NCBI GenBank assembly: GCA_012932865.1
Contig: SAXG01000001.1
Span: 1,725,693 to 1,789,692 of the forward strand
Source: Amylostereum areolatum
Lineage: Eukaryota; Basidiomycota; Agaricomycetes; Russulales; Stereaceae
Length of the DNA stretch: 64,000 bases
Direction: 5' to 3'
Shown here: positions 43,218 through 55,260 of the stretch, in pieces
How the letters are laid out: each line of letters opens with the position of its first letter
Position numbering within the stretch: position 1 is the first letter of the stretch
Position numbers and translations under genes: made by a program
Notes under the pieces: generated by a model
What the model saw: the letters and a program-made list of their open reading frames with translations, nothing else
The model's database searches: none
Told to the model about the DNA's origin: nothing

Positions 43218-45600
43218 ATGCACTTCAACGTCGCCAGGTTGCGACTCGCCGCCGCCGCCGCCGCGCTTTCCCTCTTTCCCGCCGCGCGTGCTGCTCACCT
43301 CAACACCCTCTGTAAGCCCCCCTCCCGCCTTTCCGCTCCCGCCCCCGTCTCATGCATACCAACCAGTCACGTCTTCTGTGTCCTATTGTGCTCCTCCGGA
43401 GAACATTCTCGTTCAGCAGTTTGACGTCGCGTACTTCCCTTCCAACAACTCCGTCGTTTTCAACATCTCTGCCGCCAGCGTCGTACGTTTCCGTTCCGCC
43501 CCTCGCTCCACTCCGCCCATCCTCACCCCATTTTTCATCGCCATAGCAATCGAACGTCAATGTCTCTGCCAATCTCTACCTCAACGTCTACGGCATCCAA
43601 CCTGTCAACCTCACCATCGACATCTGCAACCTCCTCGACGGCGCCCTCTGCCCTCTTCCCATCTACGACTTTGTCGGCTCAGAATCCCTCGCACTCCCTG
43701 ACGGCTTCGACATCTCTTTCATTCCCGGTATCGCCTACAAAATCCCCGATCTCGAAGCTTTCGCCCAGCTCACCCTACGGGACGTCGAGACCGGCGATCT
43801 CAAGGCCTGCATCCAGTCCACGCTCGCAAACGGCTGGTCAACGCGACAAATAGGCGTATCCTGGGCTACCGCGGGCATAGCCTTCCTCTCCCTTGCCTCC
43901 GCCGCTTGGCAGTCATTCATCCCCGACACCGTCGCCCCCTTCCGCCTCCTCGACCTTTTTGCCCTCTACCAATCCATCGCCTCCTCCGGCTTCCTCAACC
44001 TCAACTATCCCGTCGTCTATCGCTCTTACGTCCTCAACTTTGCATGGGCCATCGGTCTTTTCGCCCAACCCGCCACATCCTCCATCCAGCTGAGCATCGA
44101 CCGCATGCGCAATATCACCGGAGGTCACTTGGAGAACTTGGGCGTGGGGGGTGCTACCGCCCTGGTCAACCGCAAGCAGAGCCCCTACAACGAGCCCGCG
44201 GACGGCTCTGGCGTTCCCGCTGCGCGTCGCGCGCTCTCCACTCCCCTCTCCACCACCGATGGGCACGGACCCCTGGCCGCCCGGGATGTCCAAACGGTGA
44301 CCACCAGCTCCGACAACGTGTTGCAGGCGGGTGTTCCTGTCTTCTCCAATAGTATCGGCATCGCCACCGGCAACGTTTTCATGACCGCCTTCTTCACCGC
44401 TCTCATTCTCTCTGCCATCGCTCTCGGCATATTGGCCATCGTGTACGCCATCGTGTTGATCGTGTCGCGGCGTCGTGGCAGATATCAGGCCTGGTGGAGC
44501 CAAACTAAGGACAGGTACCCTCAATTTGCCTCCGCGTGGGGTTTGCGTGTCGTGCGTCTTTTTTAAAAACAGTTATCCCCGTGGAACGTGTCGTTGATCT
44601 TCGTCCCCAGGCCCTCGTGTGTTTGTTCCCACTCATCGTGTTCCCATTCTATCAATGGACGCAGAAGGACTCCTGGCTGGCCGACTTCATCGCAGCAATC
44701 ACCTTCGTTGGCATTCTTGGAGGGGTCGGCTACAGCGCCTACCGGGTGCTTTTCGTCGCCCGCCGGTCCTCACCATTCGTTCTCTATGAAGACCTCCCAG
44801 CTCTGGCTCCCCTTTACGACGAGTATCGCACCCCGCGCTACTACTTTTTCGTCGTCCCCCTGGCTTCCATCTTCATACGTTCCATTTTTATCGCATTCGC
44901 CAAAGATAGCAGCATGGCTCAAGTCATCCTCATGACTATCGCCGAGTTTTTCCACTTCCTCGCGCTCTGTGTCCTGCGTCCGGGCAAAAGACGGCGAGCC
45001 GATGTGCTTTCCATTTACCTCGCCGTCACCCGCCTCGTTTGCACGGGCCTCCTCATCGCCTTCACCGAGTCCATCAACCTCCTTCCCATCCCTCGCGTGG
45101 CTATCGGAATCGTTACGGCGGTTATTTACAGCGTCGCCGTCGTGATCATGTTCTTCAACACCGTGTGGAACATTGGCCTGCACTATCTGTGGCGCCGCCG
45201 CGCGTTCATTAAACTCCCCCAGCGCACGAACAGCTTCAACTCGGCCCTCATGGAGAAGAAGGTGGACAGAGGTCTCGACTCCGACCGCACGTCGTTGTCC
45301 GGCTCGCAAGATGGCCGACAGAATCCCACCCCAACGCAACACACGCCCCTAGACCCCGCGGTGAACCAACCATATCCCGCCTTCACACCCACCACAACCA
45401 TGGCGGAGCCGCCTAGCGCGACGACTCAGTCATCGTACGGCCAGCAGGTGGAGAGCAAGTGGCGATCGCCGTCTCGTCTATCCGACGCATACGTCACCCC
45501 GCCTGAGTCGGCACACTTCCACACATCTCCACCCGTACCCCACCGCTTCTCCCACCATCGGGTGCCACCCCCAGCGGTCGACGACGAGTTTTCACCTTGA
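43218..45600 (+). CDS. TRP-like/FLC family membrane protein
   Basis: Four exons; introns at about 43313-43368, 43489-43547 and 44551-44610. A signal peptide (MHFNVARLRLAAAAAALSLF...) is followed by a Cys-containing ML-like luminal domain (APPENILVQQFDVAYFPSNN, LTIDICNLLDGALCPLPIYD). Then about nine hydrophobic segments follow, for example VSWATAGIAFLSLASAAW, FFTALILSAIALGILAIVY, IAAITFVGILGGVGYSAYRV, VPLASIFIRSIFIAFA and AIGIVTAVIYSVAVVIMFF. The tail is Ser/Pro-rich and cytosolic. This is the fungal FLC/Pkd2 family: proposed calcium channels or FAD carriers of ER or plasma membrane, needed for cell-wall integrity. Which FLC paralogue it is I cannot say. Confidence 0.88.
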
Positions 45601-46259
45601 ATCGCCTGCTTGCGTCTTGTCGGTCCGGTATCGGAGAAATTGCCTTTCGTCTGTTGTACTTTTAATCCAGGGACTCCTCTACCCGTGCCGTTGCCTTGAG
45701 ACGTCGATAGACCGCGCCGTGTTTCTTCCCGTCGCCCCGCGAATCTCCTGGAAAGGAGGGACTCCGGGCCCGAGTGCAGGTCACGGCTCGGGAGGCGTTC
45801 CGCCTCGTCCACATTCGTATGCACGTCTGCATCACACCCCCGTCTCGTTCTACTCGTACACGGATCCTGCCCTAATTCCTGACCGCCCGTGGCGCCAGGT
45901 CGCATCTGCACCCTTCCATACCGTCCCGCTACACGCATTCCGCTCGCTTTCCATACGTTCATTCCCCCCTCGCATCAGCTTCTGCATTTTTCATTGTCAC
46001 ATACTCCCTTGCATCGCATCGCATTTTTCACATCTTCTCTCATCCATGCAGCAGTCTTGTAGATCTTTGATATTTTAGATATAACTTATTCGTTAGAATC
46101 ATTTTGCACACTCATCCTTTACCTATCCTCTGTCTGTGCCCAGTCCGTTATACGTTTTCTGTTCTCGGACAATTCATGACCTTTGTGATGACCAAACATG
46201 GGGCAGCTTGACCTTGTAGCCAAGGCATATTACATCGAGGTAACGGGAAGACAATAATA
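45601..46259. other. 3' intergenic between convergent genes
   Basis: 659 bp between the stop codons of the TRP-like gene and the P450. AT-rich T tracts near 45960-46090 may hold polyadenylation signals. No gene seen. Confidence 0.55.
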
Positions 46260-48459
46260 TCACTTCCTCGCCGCCCGTCTCACCAGCGTGACTGGCAATT
46301 CCTGCACACCCAACGTTATCCCAATCTTCGCCTGCATCATCCTCTCCCGATACTCCTCCGGGCCATCACCCTCTTTGAACACCGGCTTTACCTCCCAGTC
46401 GCGCAGCAAAAGCGTAAGGAAGCATACCGCCTCGACCGTCGCAAATTTCCGGCCCAGACATGTCCTCGGGCCTAGCGCAACGTCAGCTGGGGGTAAATGA
46501 GAGCGGAAACGGGCAGAAGGAAACACGGACCGATGCTGAACGCAGTGACGGACTCGGACTCGAGTGGCACGCCGTACCACCTGCTCGGCTTGAACGTGTC
46601 CGGATCGGGAAAGTAACGGGGGTTGTACTCTGCAAATCCGCGTCGTTGGTCCGCCAAAGGGCGACGGCGATGGAGATAGGAGAGGGACGTACGGACACCG
46701 ACCATGTCCACAACGACCTGTGCACCTTTGCCGATGGGCACGGTTCTCGTCCCGCTTTCCCCGCCGTCGGCATCGCCGGTCGGAATTGTGAGAACGGTGT
46801 CTTCAGTAGCTTCACGGATCATGACGTAGCCGGCCGCTATCGAAGACGTTAGATGACTTGACGAACACGAGATGATCGTCGAAGGAGTACGCACGGTAAA
46901 GACGGACGGACTCGAAGAACACAGCCCGTACCTTCTCAAGACCGGGCATGTCTTCGTATGTCTGCCCTCGTCAGTAAGCATCGTCAGTAAGCACACTCCA
47001 AAGACCGAAACAGTACGCACAGGGTCACGCGAGGGCCCGACGACGGTCATGATTTCTTCGTATAGTTCCTGCTGGATGTCGGGGTATATGCCGAGGAATC
47101 CCAGGCTGGCTGCGAGCGTGTGTGCCGTGGTCTCTACATGCGTCAACGCAGTCCCGTCAGATGTCAGCAGAGCGTGCGCGCGATCGCTTTTACATACCAT
47201 GTCCCGCGAACAGCAGTCCAAACACGTTGCCCGCCTGCGCATGCAGCCATCAGTCTACTTACGTCTGGAGCTAATAGTAACCTTTCGACTGGTGATCCCA
47301 CTTACCAACTCGTCATCATCCAGCTGAAACTTCCCATCTGTTTCGTTCGCCTGTACCAGCAAGCTGAACATGTCCGTGCCGACCTCCTCAGAGCTGCGGC
47401 TACGAACTTCCTCCTTGCGCTCCTTGATCTGCGCGGTCATATAGCGTGCTAGAGTGTCCTTCGCCAGTGCCGCGTCCTGGATCCTATTACACACCCGTCA
47501 GTGTACCGTTGGAGGGATACGAGGAAAGATACCTACGCTTTTACCGGCACGTTGTATGCCCACTTTGGAAGGGCGCCCAGGATGATCGAGCTCGCTAACG
47601 TCCGCAAGGCCTGCTGCAAGCTCATCTTCCCCTCACTCTTCTCCTTCCGCGTCTCCGACCACGCAAAGGGCCATCCAAAACCGCAAGCACAAATCACCAA
47701 GAGCGTAAAGTTGAACGTTTGATGCTGAATAGTCGATGCGTGGACTACGTCCTTTCCTTCCCAGCCTTCCGAGTAAACCATGTCACGATATATCCGCATC
47801 GACTCATTCCACACGAGCGGGTACGTCTTCATGTTGTTGAATGGTGGGCCCATAATTCGCCGGTGTCGTCGCCAAGTCTCCCTCTCCGACGCGATGAGGT
47901 TCATACCCCATAATCTACCATCTCATCCACTCGTTAGTTTCTATGTGGTAGAGTACGCGAGCATGCTAAGAACTCACAACATTATCTGACTGGCGGATTC
48001 CGGCTTGATCCAAGGTGCCCTAACCCCGCCAGCTACGACCTGCTTTGCCACCTCTACGGAGGATGTGTATATCACCGGTGGTCCAGTTATGAAGGGGACA
48101 TATGATACCACCTCCGAGTTAAAGTCCTTGTAAACTATCATAGCACGCATCAATATCAGCGGCGAACTGTGGACGCCATGTCAAGGAGGCGACGTACTTG
48201 TTCGTCTTTCCTTCCATGTAAACGAAAGACCCGGATTCCACCAGTTTGTTGGGATAAACGCCCCAGGGAAGCCCAAAGGTTGAAATGCGATCTTCTTCCC
48301 TGGAAGTAGGCCACATTTCTACCAAATCAGACGGTCAATCCCGTCGCACGACTGAAGAGGAAATGAGGATGCACCTTCAGGCCTTCCTGCGCCTTCCACA
48401 CTCTCGATATGCCAAATATGACCAGCGCAGAGACAAATAAAGACCATTGCGCCCCCATC
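46260..48459 (-). CDS. cytochrome P450 monooxygenase
   Basis: Many short exons. The start at 48459 gives an N-terminal membrane anchor (MGAQWSLFVSALVIFGISRV). I-helix oxygen-binding motif AGHETT is formed across an intron before TAHTLAASLGF; EXXR is FESVRLY; the PERF-like motif is FKPSRW. The heme-binding loop reads FSIGPRTCLGRKFA once an intron at about 46474-46530 is removed, giving the canonical F-x2-G-x-R-x-C-x-G with the Cys ligand. It should sit in the ER and use NADPH-P450 reductase. Basidiomycetes carry many such genes; substrate and CYP family cannot be judged by eye. It is convergent with the TRP-like gene and I see no biosynthetic cluster around it. Confidence 0.88.
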
Positions 48460-48836
48460 GCGGGGAATTTAAGTCTACTAAGATTTGGGGGAAAGTGAAG
48501 CGGAAATCTGCATATAAGCCATGAGAAAGGACTTACGTATATATGGTTCCGCTCTTATACTGGGTCCCTCCCATACCCACAGTATCAGGCACATGGGTCG
48601 GGTTATTCGGAGTGCGACGTGGGCTGACGCGCTGACGTGGGGTGGTAGTGTATCTTGGTCGCTTTATAAATAACGGTTGAGTGGGATACTAATCCTACGC
48701 CAGTGCCCACGAACCTTGCTTCCGCCCTCAAGACATCACACGCCTCGAATCGTAACACACTCTCATAGATACTTAGGAGGCCCGAACACGTATCACATTG
48801 CACATTCTGAACATATCGCACAGTCTGAATCAGATA
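48460..48836. other. intergenic: P450 promoter region
   Basis: 377 bp between the P450 start and the amidohydrolase stop codon. No further gene seen. Confidence 0.55.
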
Positions 48837-51800
48837 TCAGAATACATCCACGACAGCTCTCTTGGGTGATATTACTGCGACAACTTTGCTGTCGAATGAC
48901 AGCAAGTCGCCACCGCGGGTGGCAACAAGGTCCGCGTCGGCCGGCCTGATCTTCACACCCAATAGCTTGTCGACGTTCGACGAGGCTAGCTCTAGAGCTT
49001 GTTCTTGCGTGATATTCGTTTCACTCGCAATCTAGAAATGCTTCAGGTATACGAGCAAGAGGATCATGACGAACGAACTCACCCAGCCAGCATCCCACCT
49101 CAAATTTCGAGCGGCCCATCCGGCCATTGATGGGTCCCATGCACCGATACCTTGAGGCAGAAGACCGACTGTAACACCATGTGTCAAAAGATAGGAGACG
49201 AGTCCTTGTTCGGTTAAAGGGGGTCCTGCCAGACTAGTAAAACGTGGTTGTCAACTCCCGTAGGACCAAAATTGTCAGGAGATGCATACATTCGTCGGCT
49301 ATCCCAGGTGTAAGGGAACGACCGAGGCGCAGCCAGAACACCTACTTCCGCCTCTTTGAGCTCGTTAGCGAGGAGATGCGCCTCGGTAGCGCCTAGAAGT
49401 GTGAGTTTCATAGCTGCTCCCGTTACCGAGTCGACTTGTGTCTTTAGGTCAAGGAGAGAAGCGATGGTATCAGCAGCATGAACCCTCACAACCAGCGGCG
49501 TCATGCCCTGTAAAACACGTTAGAGGGTTCCCAAGGTAACAGTAAAAGAAAATGACATACCAAAGCAACTTTCCCAAACCAGTTCTCAAACTCTCCCTCC
49601 GGCCGCTTCACTAACAGCAGCCGACGAAGTGTGGCAATTTGGGTGCTCACGCTAGCGAGCGACCCATGCGTGATCGTGACGAAGAGGGATGTTGCAGGCT
49701 GGATAATCGCTCCTTTTGCTAGCTTGTGTGCCACACCCAAAGACAAGGAAACACCGATCCCGAGCTCGACACCATATATGTTGGTGGGGGCCGTCACAGC
49801 TGTAGTGACGCCAGCACGATAGGATAGTCTAGCAAACGCGTTAGTCAACATGACCACCCTTTTGAAGAAATCGACTCACATCGCATCACGGGAAGCATAC
49901 TGCAAGCCGTCGATAGCGTGAACAGCGGTGGTCTCCATCATATCAGGTATGTCGCCCACGAGTCGGTCGAGGACGGATCCATCAACAGTAGTAGGCTCGC
50001 CTTGGATCTCTTGAAGTCCAATAAGGGTGCCAGCAGCAACGAGAGCTGGCGCAATTGATCCCCCTTGCAAGTCTACCACGACTGTGTCTGATCTTGCAAG
50101 AGCGGCTTTGTAGATATTATCCAAATCGGTGCTGACGATTCTGCCAGCTTCGACTGTTATAAAACGGAAATTGCCTCGTGCTCCTAGCAGATTCTTGACG
50201 CCGTGTGCATCTCGAACCCATACGCTGGATACATTGGCGAAGACCATCGTGCCAGAGATAGATGAGATATCCTCTAGAGAGGGACGACCTTCCCTTTCCA
50301 ATGCATCCGAAGCTTCTTTGTTATAATCGGGCACTGTTGGAGGTGCCCGGCTTCGAGGGGGTTTCAGAATGCCGTGCACCAAATCGAGTTGAGGAATGCC
50401 GTCAATGAAAACCTGCGTCGGCGTTGCACCCAACGCGAGAGGGTGGCTGTCCCATACAACGGCATCTAAAAAAGTCGGTATCTCCTTTACCCCATGAAAA
50501 AGCAGATGAAGTCACGTTGGAGCTTGTTAACAAATAGCTCCAGAGCGTGCACACCTTCTTGGATGTATCCAATCCTATGGTCAAGTCCCAATACGCCAGC
50601 AGCTGTAGAAGTGACAGAAGAAAGTGCAGTATAATCAGCTAAGCCATAATGGTGGGCCTGCTGAGCCTCGTGAAGGAGGTAGCGAGATACGATAGCCGAA
50701 TGGTCACTCTGAAGGTACTATTTATATGCCTGTCGCATTTCAGTCGCAGTGAATACTCACCTTCATGGTAACACGGATGTCTTCGTCGGCAAGAAGACGG
50801 GCTGCAAAAGACGTGGACCTGTATGCTTCCCGTTTGTACCTGTAAGATAAGGTGAGACTATAATTGGCGAGGTACAAACTGCAGACGAACCCGGAAAATG
50901 AAGAGAATATGGCAACTGCAGGGGTGGGGCCTAATGATAGATTCGGTAAGCGTCTGAAGCCACCCTCTCCACCTTCCACTTACCGTAAGCTCGCTTCAAG
51001 ACATCAGGGACGAGGTAAGCCTCGTGGGCGTGATGGAAAGCCGCGATAGGGAACTTGAATTCGTTAGACAGCTGCAGAAAGAGGTTCATTTCGCCCTGAA
51101 CACATCAGCGGCAAGGGACGCACTCGAACGAAGTTGTCCAGGTCTACTGCCTCATAGCAGTGAGTTTGCACCTTCAGTAGCGTTAGCGTAGCGTGGAAGT
51201 GCACGATCGACCATACTCGCCTTGACCTTCCCCCTAAGAATATCCACGAGAGGATCCCACTGGATATCGCTGGGAAACGAACCAAGGGAATCCCAATCTC
51301 CCGCTTGTGCCTTGGCACAGTAAGCGTCCTGCTTCTGCTTGAGCCTTCTCGCGGTGTCATACCTGAAAACTATCCTTCAATATAGTCCAGCAAGAGCGTG
51401 GGAATGTGGGCTCACGCCTGTCGCCACGCCCACACCGAGTCCAACCGAGTGTCGTCGTAAACGCGAGCTACGGAAGACGTCAGTGTGACGTCGTGTCTGA
51501 GTGTGTGTATCCCAGCCTACCTGGATTCTCGCCTGAAAGTGATCCTCAAGGTGAGATAGATCATCTGAAGGAGTAAGGTCCGGACAGACCACATGCATGT
51601 CTGGTACGCCGAAGCGAAACAGTCAGTATGATGAATAATGAGAGAGATGCATGACATACTTCATATGCTTCCAGCCAATTGAGACAGCGGGTGCACTGCT
51701 ATTAGTCCCTACTGTAGGTTCCAAAAGCATCGCAGAGGGGGATCTCTCCTTCGTTGGTCGTAGTTTGATAACAGCGCCCTGGCCGCCTACGTCGCGTTAG

Positions 51801-52526
51801 TCAAGGAAATGAACGACAAGATATGTAAGAAGCACCGATGGCATTTGCAGACCCAGGAAGTATCAGAGACGTTGTTAGACCACCGGCCACAGCGAGGGAT
51901 ATCCCATCATCATGTGTGTTGAGACCGTCGAGGGCACGCAGCCAAGGAAGAATGGGACCTTTCCAAGAATTTCCATCGTCGGCTCCATTCAATGAAGGAG
52001 AAGCTCCAACACCTATATGAGAGTGTACATCGATGATTCTAAACGGGGAAGAAGTTAGCTGTGACGCGAAGAATAACAAAATACACACGCACCCCGGAGA
52101 AACCCATGCGCCCTGCACGTCAAGCTCTGTGATATCTTCGTATTGCGCTAGTAGAAGTTCATCGACATCTCCTACTGCCTTGATGACACCACCGTCCAAG
52201 AAGATATCTCCATGAATAACTTCGAGCCCTTGGACGCGTCCGGTCCATATCGTCGCATTCTTGATCCATGTTGGTTTGGTACCAGGTTCAAATCGGTCAG
52301 AAATGGGGCGTTCGTGAAATCCAGAGAGAGGACCGGGAATGGAGTGAAGTCCTTCGCATATCGAAAGGGTGTGAGAGGCAGTAACGGGAGGATGTGATGT
52401 AGGACGATCCTCGTTGAAGGCACGAGAGTTGGTGAGAGCAAGGATGATGAAGGAGGTTAAGCCAGCGACATAAAATAGATAAACCGATGAGTGTCGCCTT
52501 CTCCGACCTTGCGAGACATCGTGCAT
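48837..52526 (-). CDS. tandem double-domain amidohydrolase
   Basis: Long multi-exon gene, roughly 900 residues. The start at 52526 gives a signal-anchor (SSVYLFYVAGLTSFIILALT). The first half is a full amidohydrolase: ELDVQGAWVSPG, the metal motif IIDVHSHIGV, LDGLNTHDDGISLAVAGGLT, KVQTHCYEAVD, and a closing DADVVVWDSHPLALG. The second half repeats the plan (VVVDLQGGSIAPALVAAGTL, HAIDGLQYASRDAML, VHAADTIASLLDL, RGGDLLSFDSKV) but the HxH metal ligands are replaced. It is a membrane-anchored, probably secreted or luminal protein. Such proteins are often labelled carbohydrate esterase family 9-like, an automatic name I would not trust for the substrate. Exon borders in the middle (50500-51700) are approximate. 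Confidence 0.8.
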
Positions 52527-52889
52527 GACTAGTCCTGGCAGGTACTGACTACCGCCGTCGACGTTTCCGAGAAGCTACGTAGGGCGAACCAAGTAGCGAG
52601 CCAGAGCGAGCCGCGGCCCGCAACCCCGAAGTTCGAAAAGCGTTCAGTCACAACTTCGTGTCTCTCGACGCTCTCAAGAGTCAATGGTGTACTGGCCTAG
52701 TCTCCCAGAGGCAGACAAGACACCTTCGTCAACCTTCTCAAGTTCATGTACTTTCCCTGCTCTAACTGATCCCTACTCTCGTTTTGCGACATCGTCCTTT
52801 TCATTTAACCCCCACCAGTCTCGATTTCTTTGAAGGACAGTAACTACAGCCTGACTCGTTAGTAACCTATCTTCGAAGCTCAGTCGAAA
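52527..52889. other. intergenic, no gene seen
   Basis: 5' side of the amidohydrolase gene and 3' side of the degraded gene. Nothing recognisable. Confidence 0.5.
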
Positions 52890-53979
52890 TGACCCACCTC
52901 GCCAATTGCTTCTGAGGCGACGCTACTAGTAGTCCCCAACTCAGGCGCAGGGTATGGAGCGGAGGGGTTGCTGTGAACTACGCGCTTGCCTTGACGTTTG
53001 TATAACCCGCGACGAACCGGTCTATCCCAAAAAACTATGGGTGACGTCAATTCTGGCTGCTCACAAACTGAAGTAGAACTTACCATCTGGACAGTCTTTG
53101 CACCAAAATCTTCCAGGCATTTACCGCCAGTCCGTGCCCTGTAAAAGGAGTGTATGCCAATCTCCGTACGCTGGTTGTATGCGATATAAATTCAGCCGTG
53201 GGCCATCCCTTGCCTCTTGGCTCGAGTTAGGAATCCAGTGAGCCTGCAGTGAAGAAATGTGTGTCCAACAGGAAGGATCGACGTGCATCCCAATCCTGAA
53301 AGCGGATAGAACCCGTCGCAGTGGTGGGGCCAAGCAGATCATTCCGTCTAGACGCGTTCACTACGGATCTTGGATGATATCTATCTCAAACATGTCACCT
53401 TGTCACTGCGGGCGGGAATGGCGTCCTTGGTCGCAAATATAACGATGGGACCACGGCAGGTAGAACCGTGCTTATAATAGGTGACTTGTCTCCAAACCTC
53501 ACAGATCTCACCGTCCCTACAGATACCTATGCGAGGGCCCCACCACCGTATCAAATAGACTGGATCGGATGCTGCTCTCCCAGTAAGTATATTCCGGTGC
53601 ATAGTGCCGGTATATACTACCCAGACGAAGCTGGTCTTTAACACGTAGTCGGTGACAAGTTATCGGGTTTAACAGACACCATGGCGCCGTCACCTGGGTG
53701 AATGCTCGCCGGTTCGAAACCCACAACCTTCTCACCATCCCACATTGGCACCACAGGCGAGAAATAGCCTGCATCATCCAACCACTGTCTTGGACCGTAC
53801 ACCTTCCCGGTGAAACTTTCGCCACATCCTCCTGACCTTACCTTACCTCTGGAATCTTGCATTACAGGCCGTAGCTGGATCTCTACGCCGTCGTGACATA
53901 GGTATGCCACGCGGATAGTCGCTAACCAACCAAGATCGTGATTGCAGCGTAAGATGTCAGTGGCTTTCATGACCTCCAC
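52890..53979 (-). pseudogene. degraded gene of unknown family
   Basis: Coding-like blocks follow each other on the minus strand: MKATDILRCNHDLGWLATI, GGCGESFTGKVYGPRQWLDD, PASIHPGDGAMVSVKPDN, then TSFVWVVYTGTMHRNIL, YLIRWWGPRIGICRDGEI, EVWRQVTYYKHGSTCRGPIV and DLLGPTTATGSIRF. A one-base frame shift separates the second group from the first (about 53650), with no believable intron there, and stops follow near 53381 and 53220. The order of blocks resembles a protein family I have seen in basidiomycetes without a known function. A sequencing error rather than decay is possible. Confidence 0.45.
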
Positions 53980-54311
53980 ATTCGAATCTCAACCGATGAC
54001 GACGCCGTTCACCTCCCCAGACGCTCTACCGCCGCTACCATGCGTCCACGCGGCCCAGACTGCCCCCCAGAGGCCGTGGATCGCGCTCTTCTCCCGCGAT
54101 TCCAGTCTCAACTGCATAGCTTCCCACCTTCACCAGCCCATTTCGCCATGGCGGAGAGTCTAGAGTGCGTATTTCCCGCCCCAGCGCCGCAAATTTCGGT
54201 TCAGACCGTACCGCCTCCCCCCATTGCAGTTCAGACCGTACCGCCAGCTGACCCCCAGCCCAAACCGCAACGGCGACCCGAATTCCTGGCGCGGGGCCCC
54301 GGCGGGGGGTG

Positions 54312-54319
54312 TATAAAAG
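54312..54319 (+). promoter_or_regulatory. TATA box of a putative transcript
   Basis: TATAAAAG in a GC-rich context (GGGGTGTATAAAAGGCGGGC), followed by a CA-rich leader-like stretch (about 54415-54490) and a 66-codon frame at 54491-54691. The putative transcript would then enter the repeat unit at 54711. Confidence 0.4.
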
Positions 54320-54710
54320 GCGGGCGGGGAGGACGTATTATCTTCAGTGCTCGCTTGTTCTACATCCTTGCATTCTTGATTCTGCTCCTGCATTATCATC
54401 TCTCCCATCCGCACCCATACCCACACCCACGCCCACATCCACCCCACACCCACACCCACATCCACCCCCCCATCCCCCATCCCTACCTACATGTCTTCCC
54501 GCTCTTTCCCCAAAGTTTTCTGGCGCTCGATCGTCGTCGCCGTGGTGGGCGAGAAGGTCCAGCGTGTTCCCTGCGACGGCGTCACGGCCTGGGCGAGGCC
54601 ACCTCCCCGGGAGGGACGTCCGACCGGCTGCATGTTCGACGGCATGAGGTGCAACATCTGCCCTCACCACGTCGCCGGCTCGCGCACTTGAACGCGTTGT
54701 TGTTACTACG

Positions 54711-55260
54711 GTGTGCGGCCTCTGCTCCGACTGGTCGTGCCTTTCGCGAGGGCACGGACAGCCGGAGGAGGAAGGGTCGGGTTACTCCCTTTCGTTACCT
54801 CTCGCTTGATCGCCTCTCCACAGGTTCTCGCACCAATCCTCGCCCCTGCCCTTGCTGCAGTTCGAGTCCCAAACTGTCTTCCCCTCGAGCGTCCCGCAAG
54901 ATTATATAGGTGAGCGGACACTGTTCCGACTGGTCGTGTCTTTCGCGAGGGCACGGACAGCCGGAGGAGACGGACGGTTCACTCTCCTCTCGTTACCTCT
55001 CGCTTGATCGTCTCCCCACAGGTCTCCGACCCCAGCCCAATCCCTTTTCAAACACCAACGCTGTCCTTCATTTTCTTTAAGCGTCGCACAAGATTATACA
55101 GATGAGCGGACGCTGCTCCGACTGGTCGTGTCTTTCGCGAGGACACGGACAGCCGGAGGAGACGGACGATCTTACTCGCGCTCGTTTACCACTCGCTTGG
55201 TCGCCCTTTTATCACTCGCTTGATCGCCCTTTTACCACTCGCTTGATCGCCCTTTCATAG
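54711..55260 (+). repeat. three tandem intron-exon-like units with conserved hairpin
   Basis: Three units repeat with periods of 199 and 192 bp. Each has an intron-like part (54711-54823, 54910-55021, 55102-55260) and, between them, exon-like parts (54824-54909, 55022-55101) that end in similar CAAGATTATA(T/C)AG. Units 1 and 2 have GT...AG borders; unit 3 has AT in place of GT. A 43-nt hairpin starts 14 nt after each donor (54725-54767, 54924-54966, 55116-55158): 17-nt arms and the loop TTTCGCGAG. Unit 3 also contains three 23-bp direct repeats (55189-55257). No clear protein is encoded. Confidence 0.7.

Noticed and set aside
53700..53725. GGTTCGAAACCC as a tRNA B box
   Set aside because: It is the codons for VGFEPA in the degraded gene, with no A box or cloverleaf around it.
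54040..54909. Open frame of 289 codons
   Set aside because: Arg/Pro/His-rich, runs through a TATA box and a CA-rich leader, and its 3' part overlaps the intron-like repeat.
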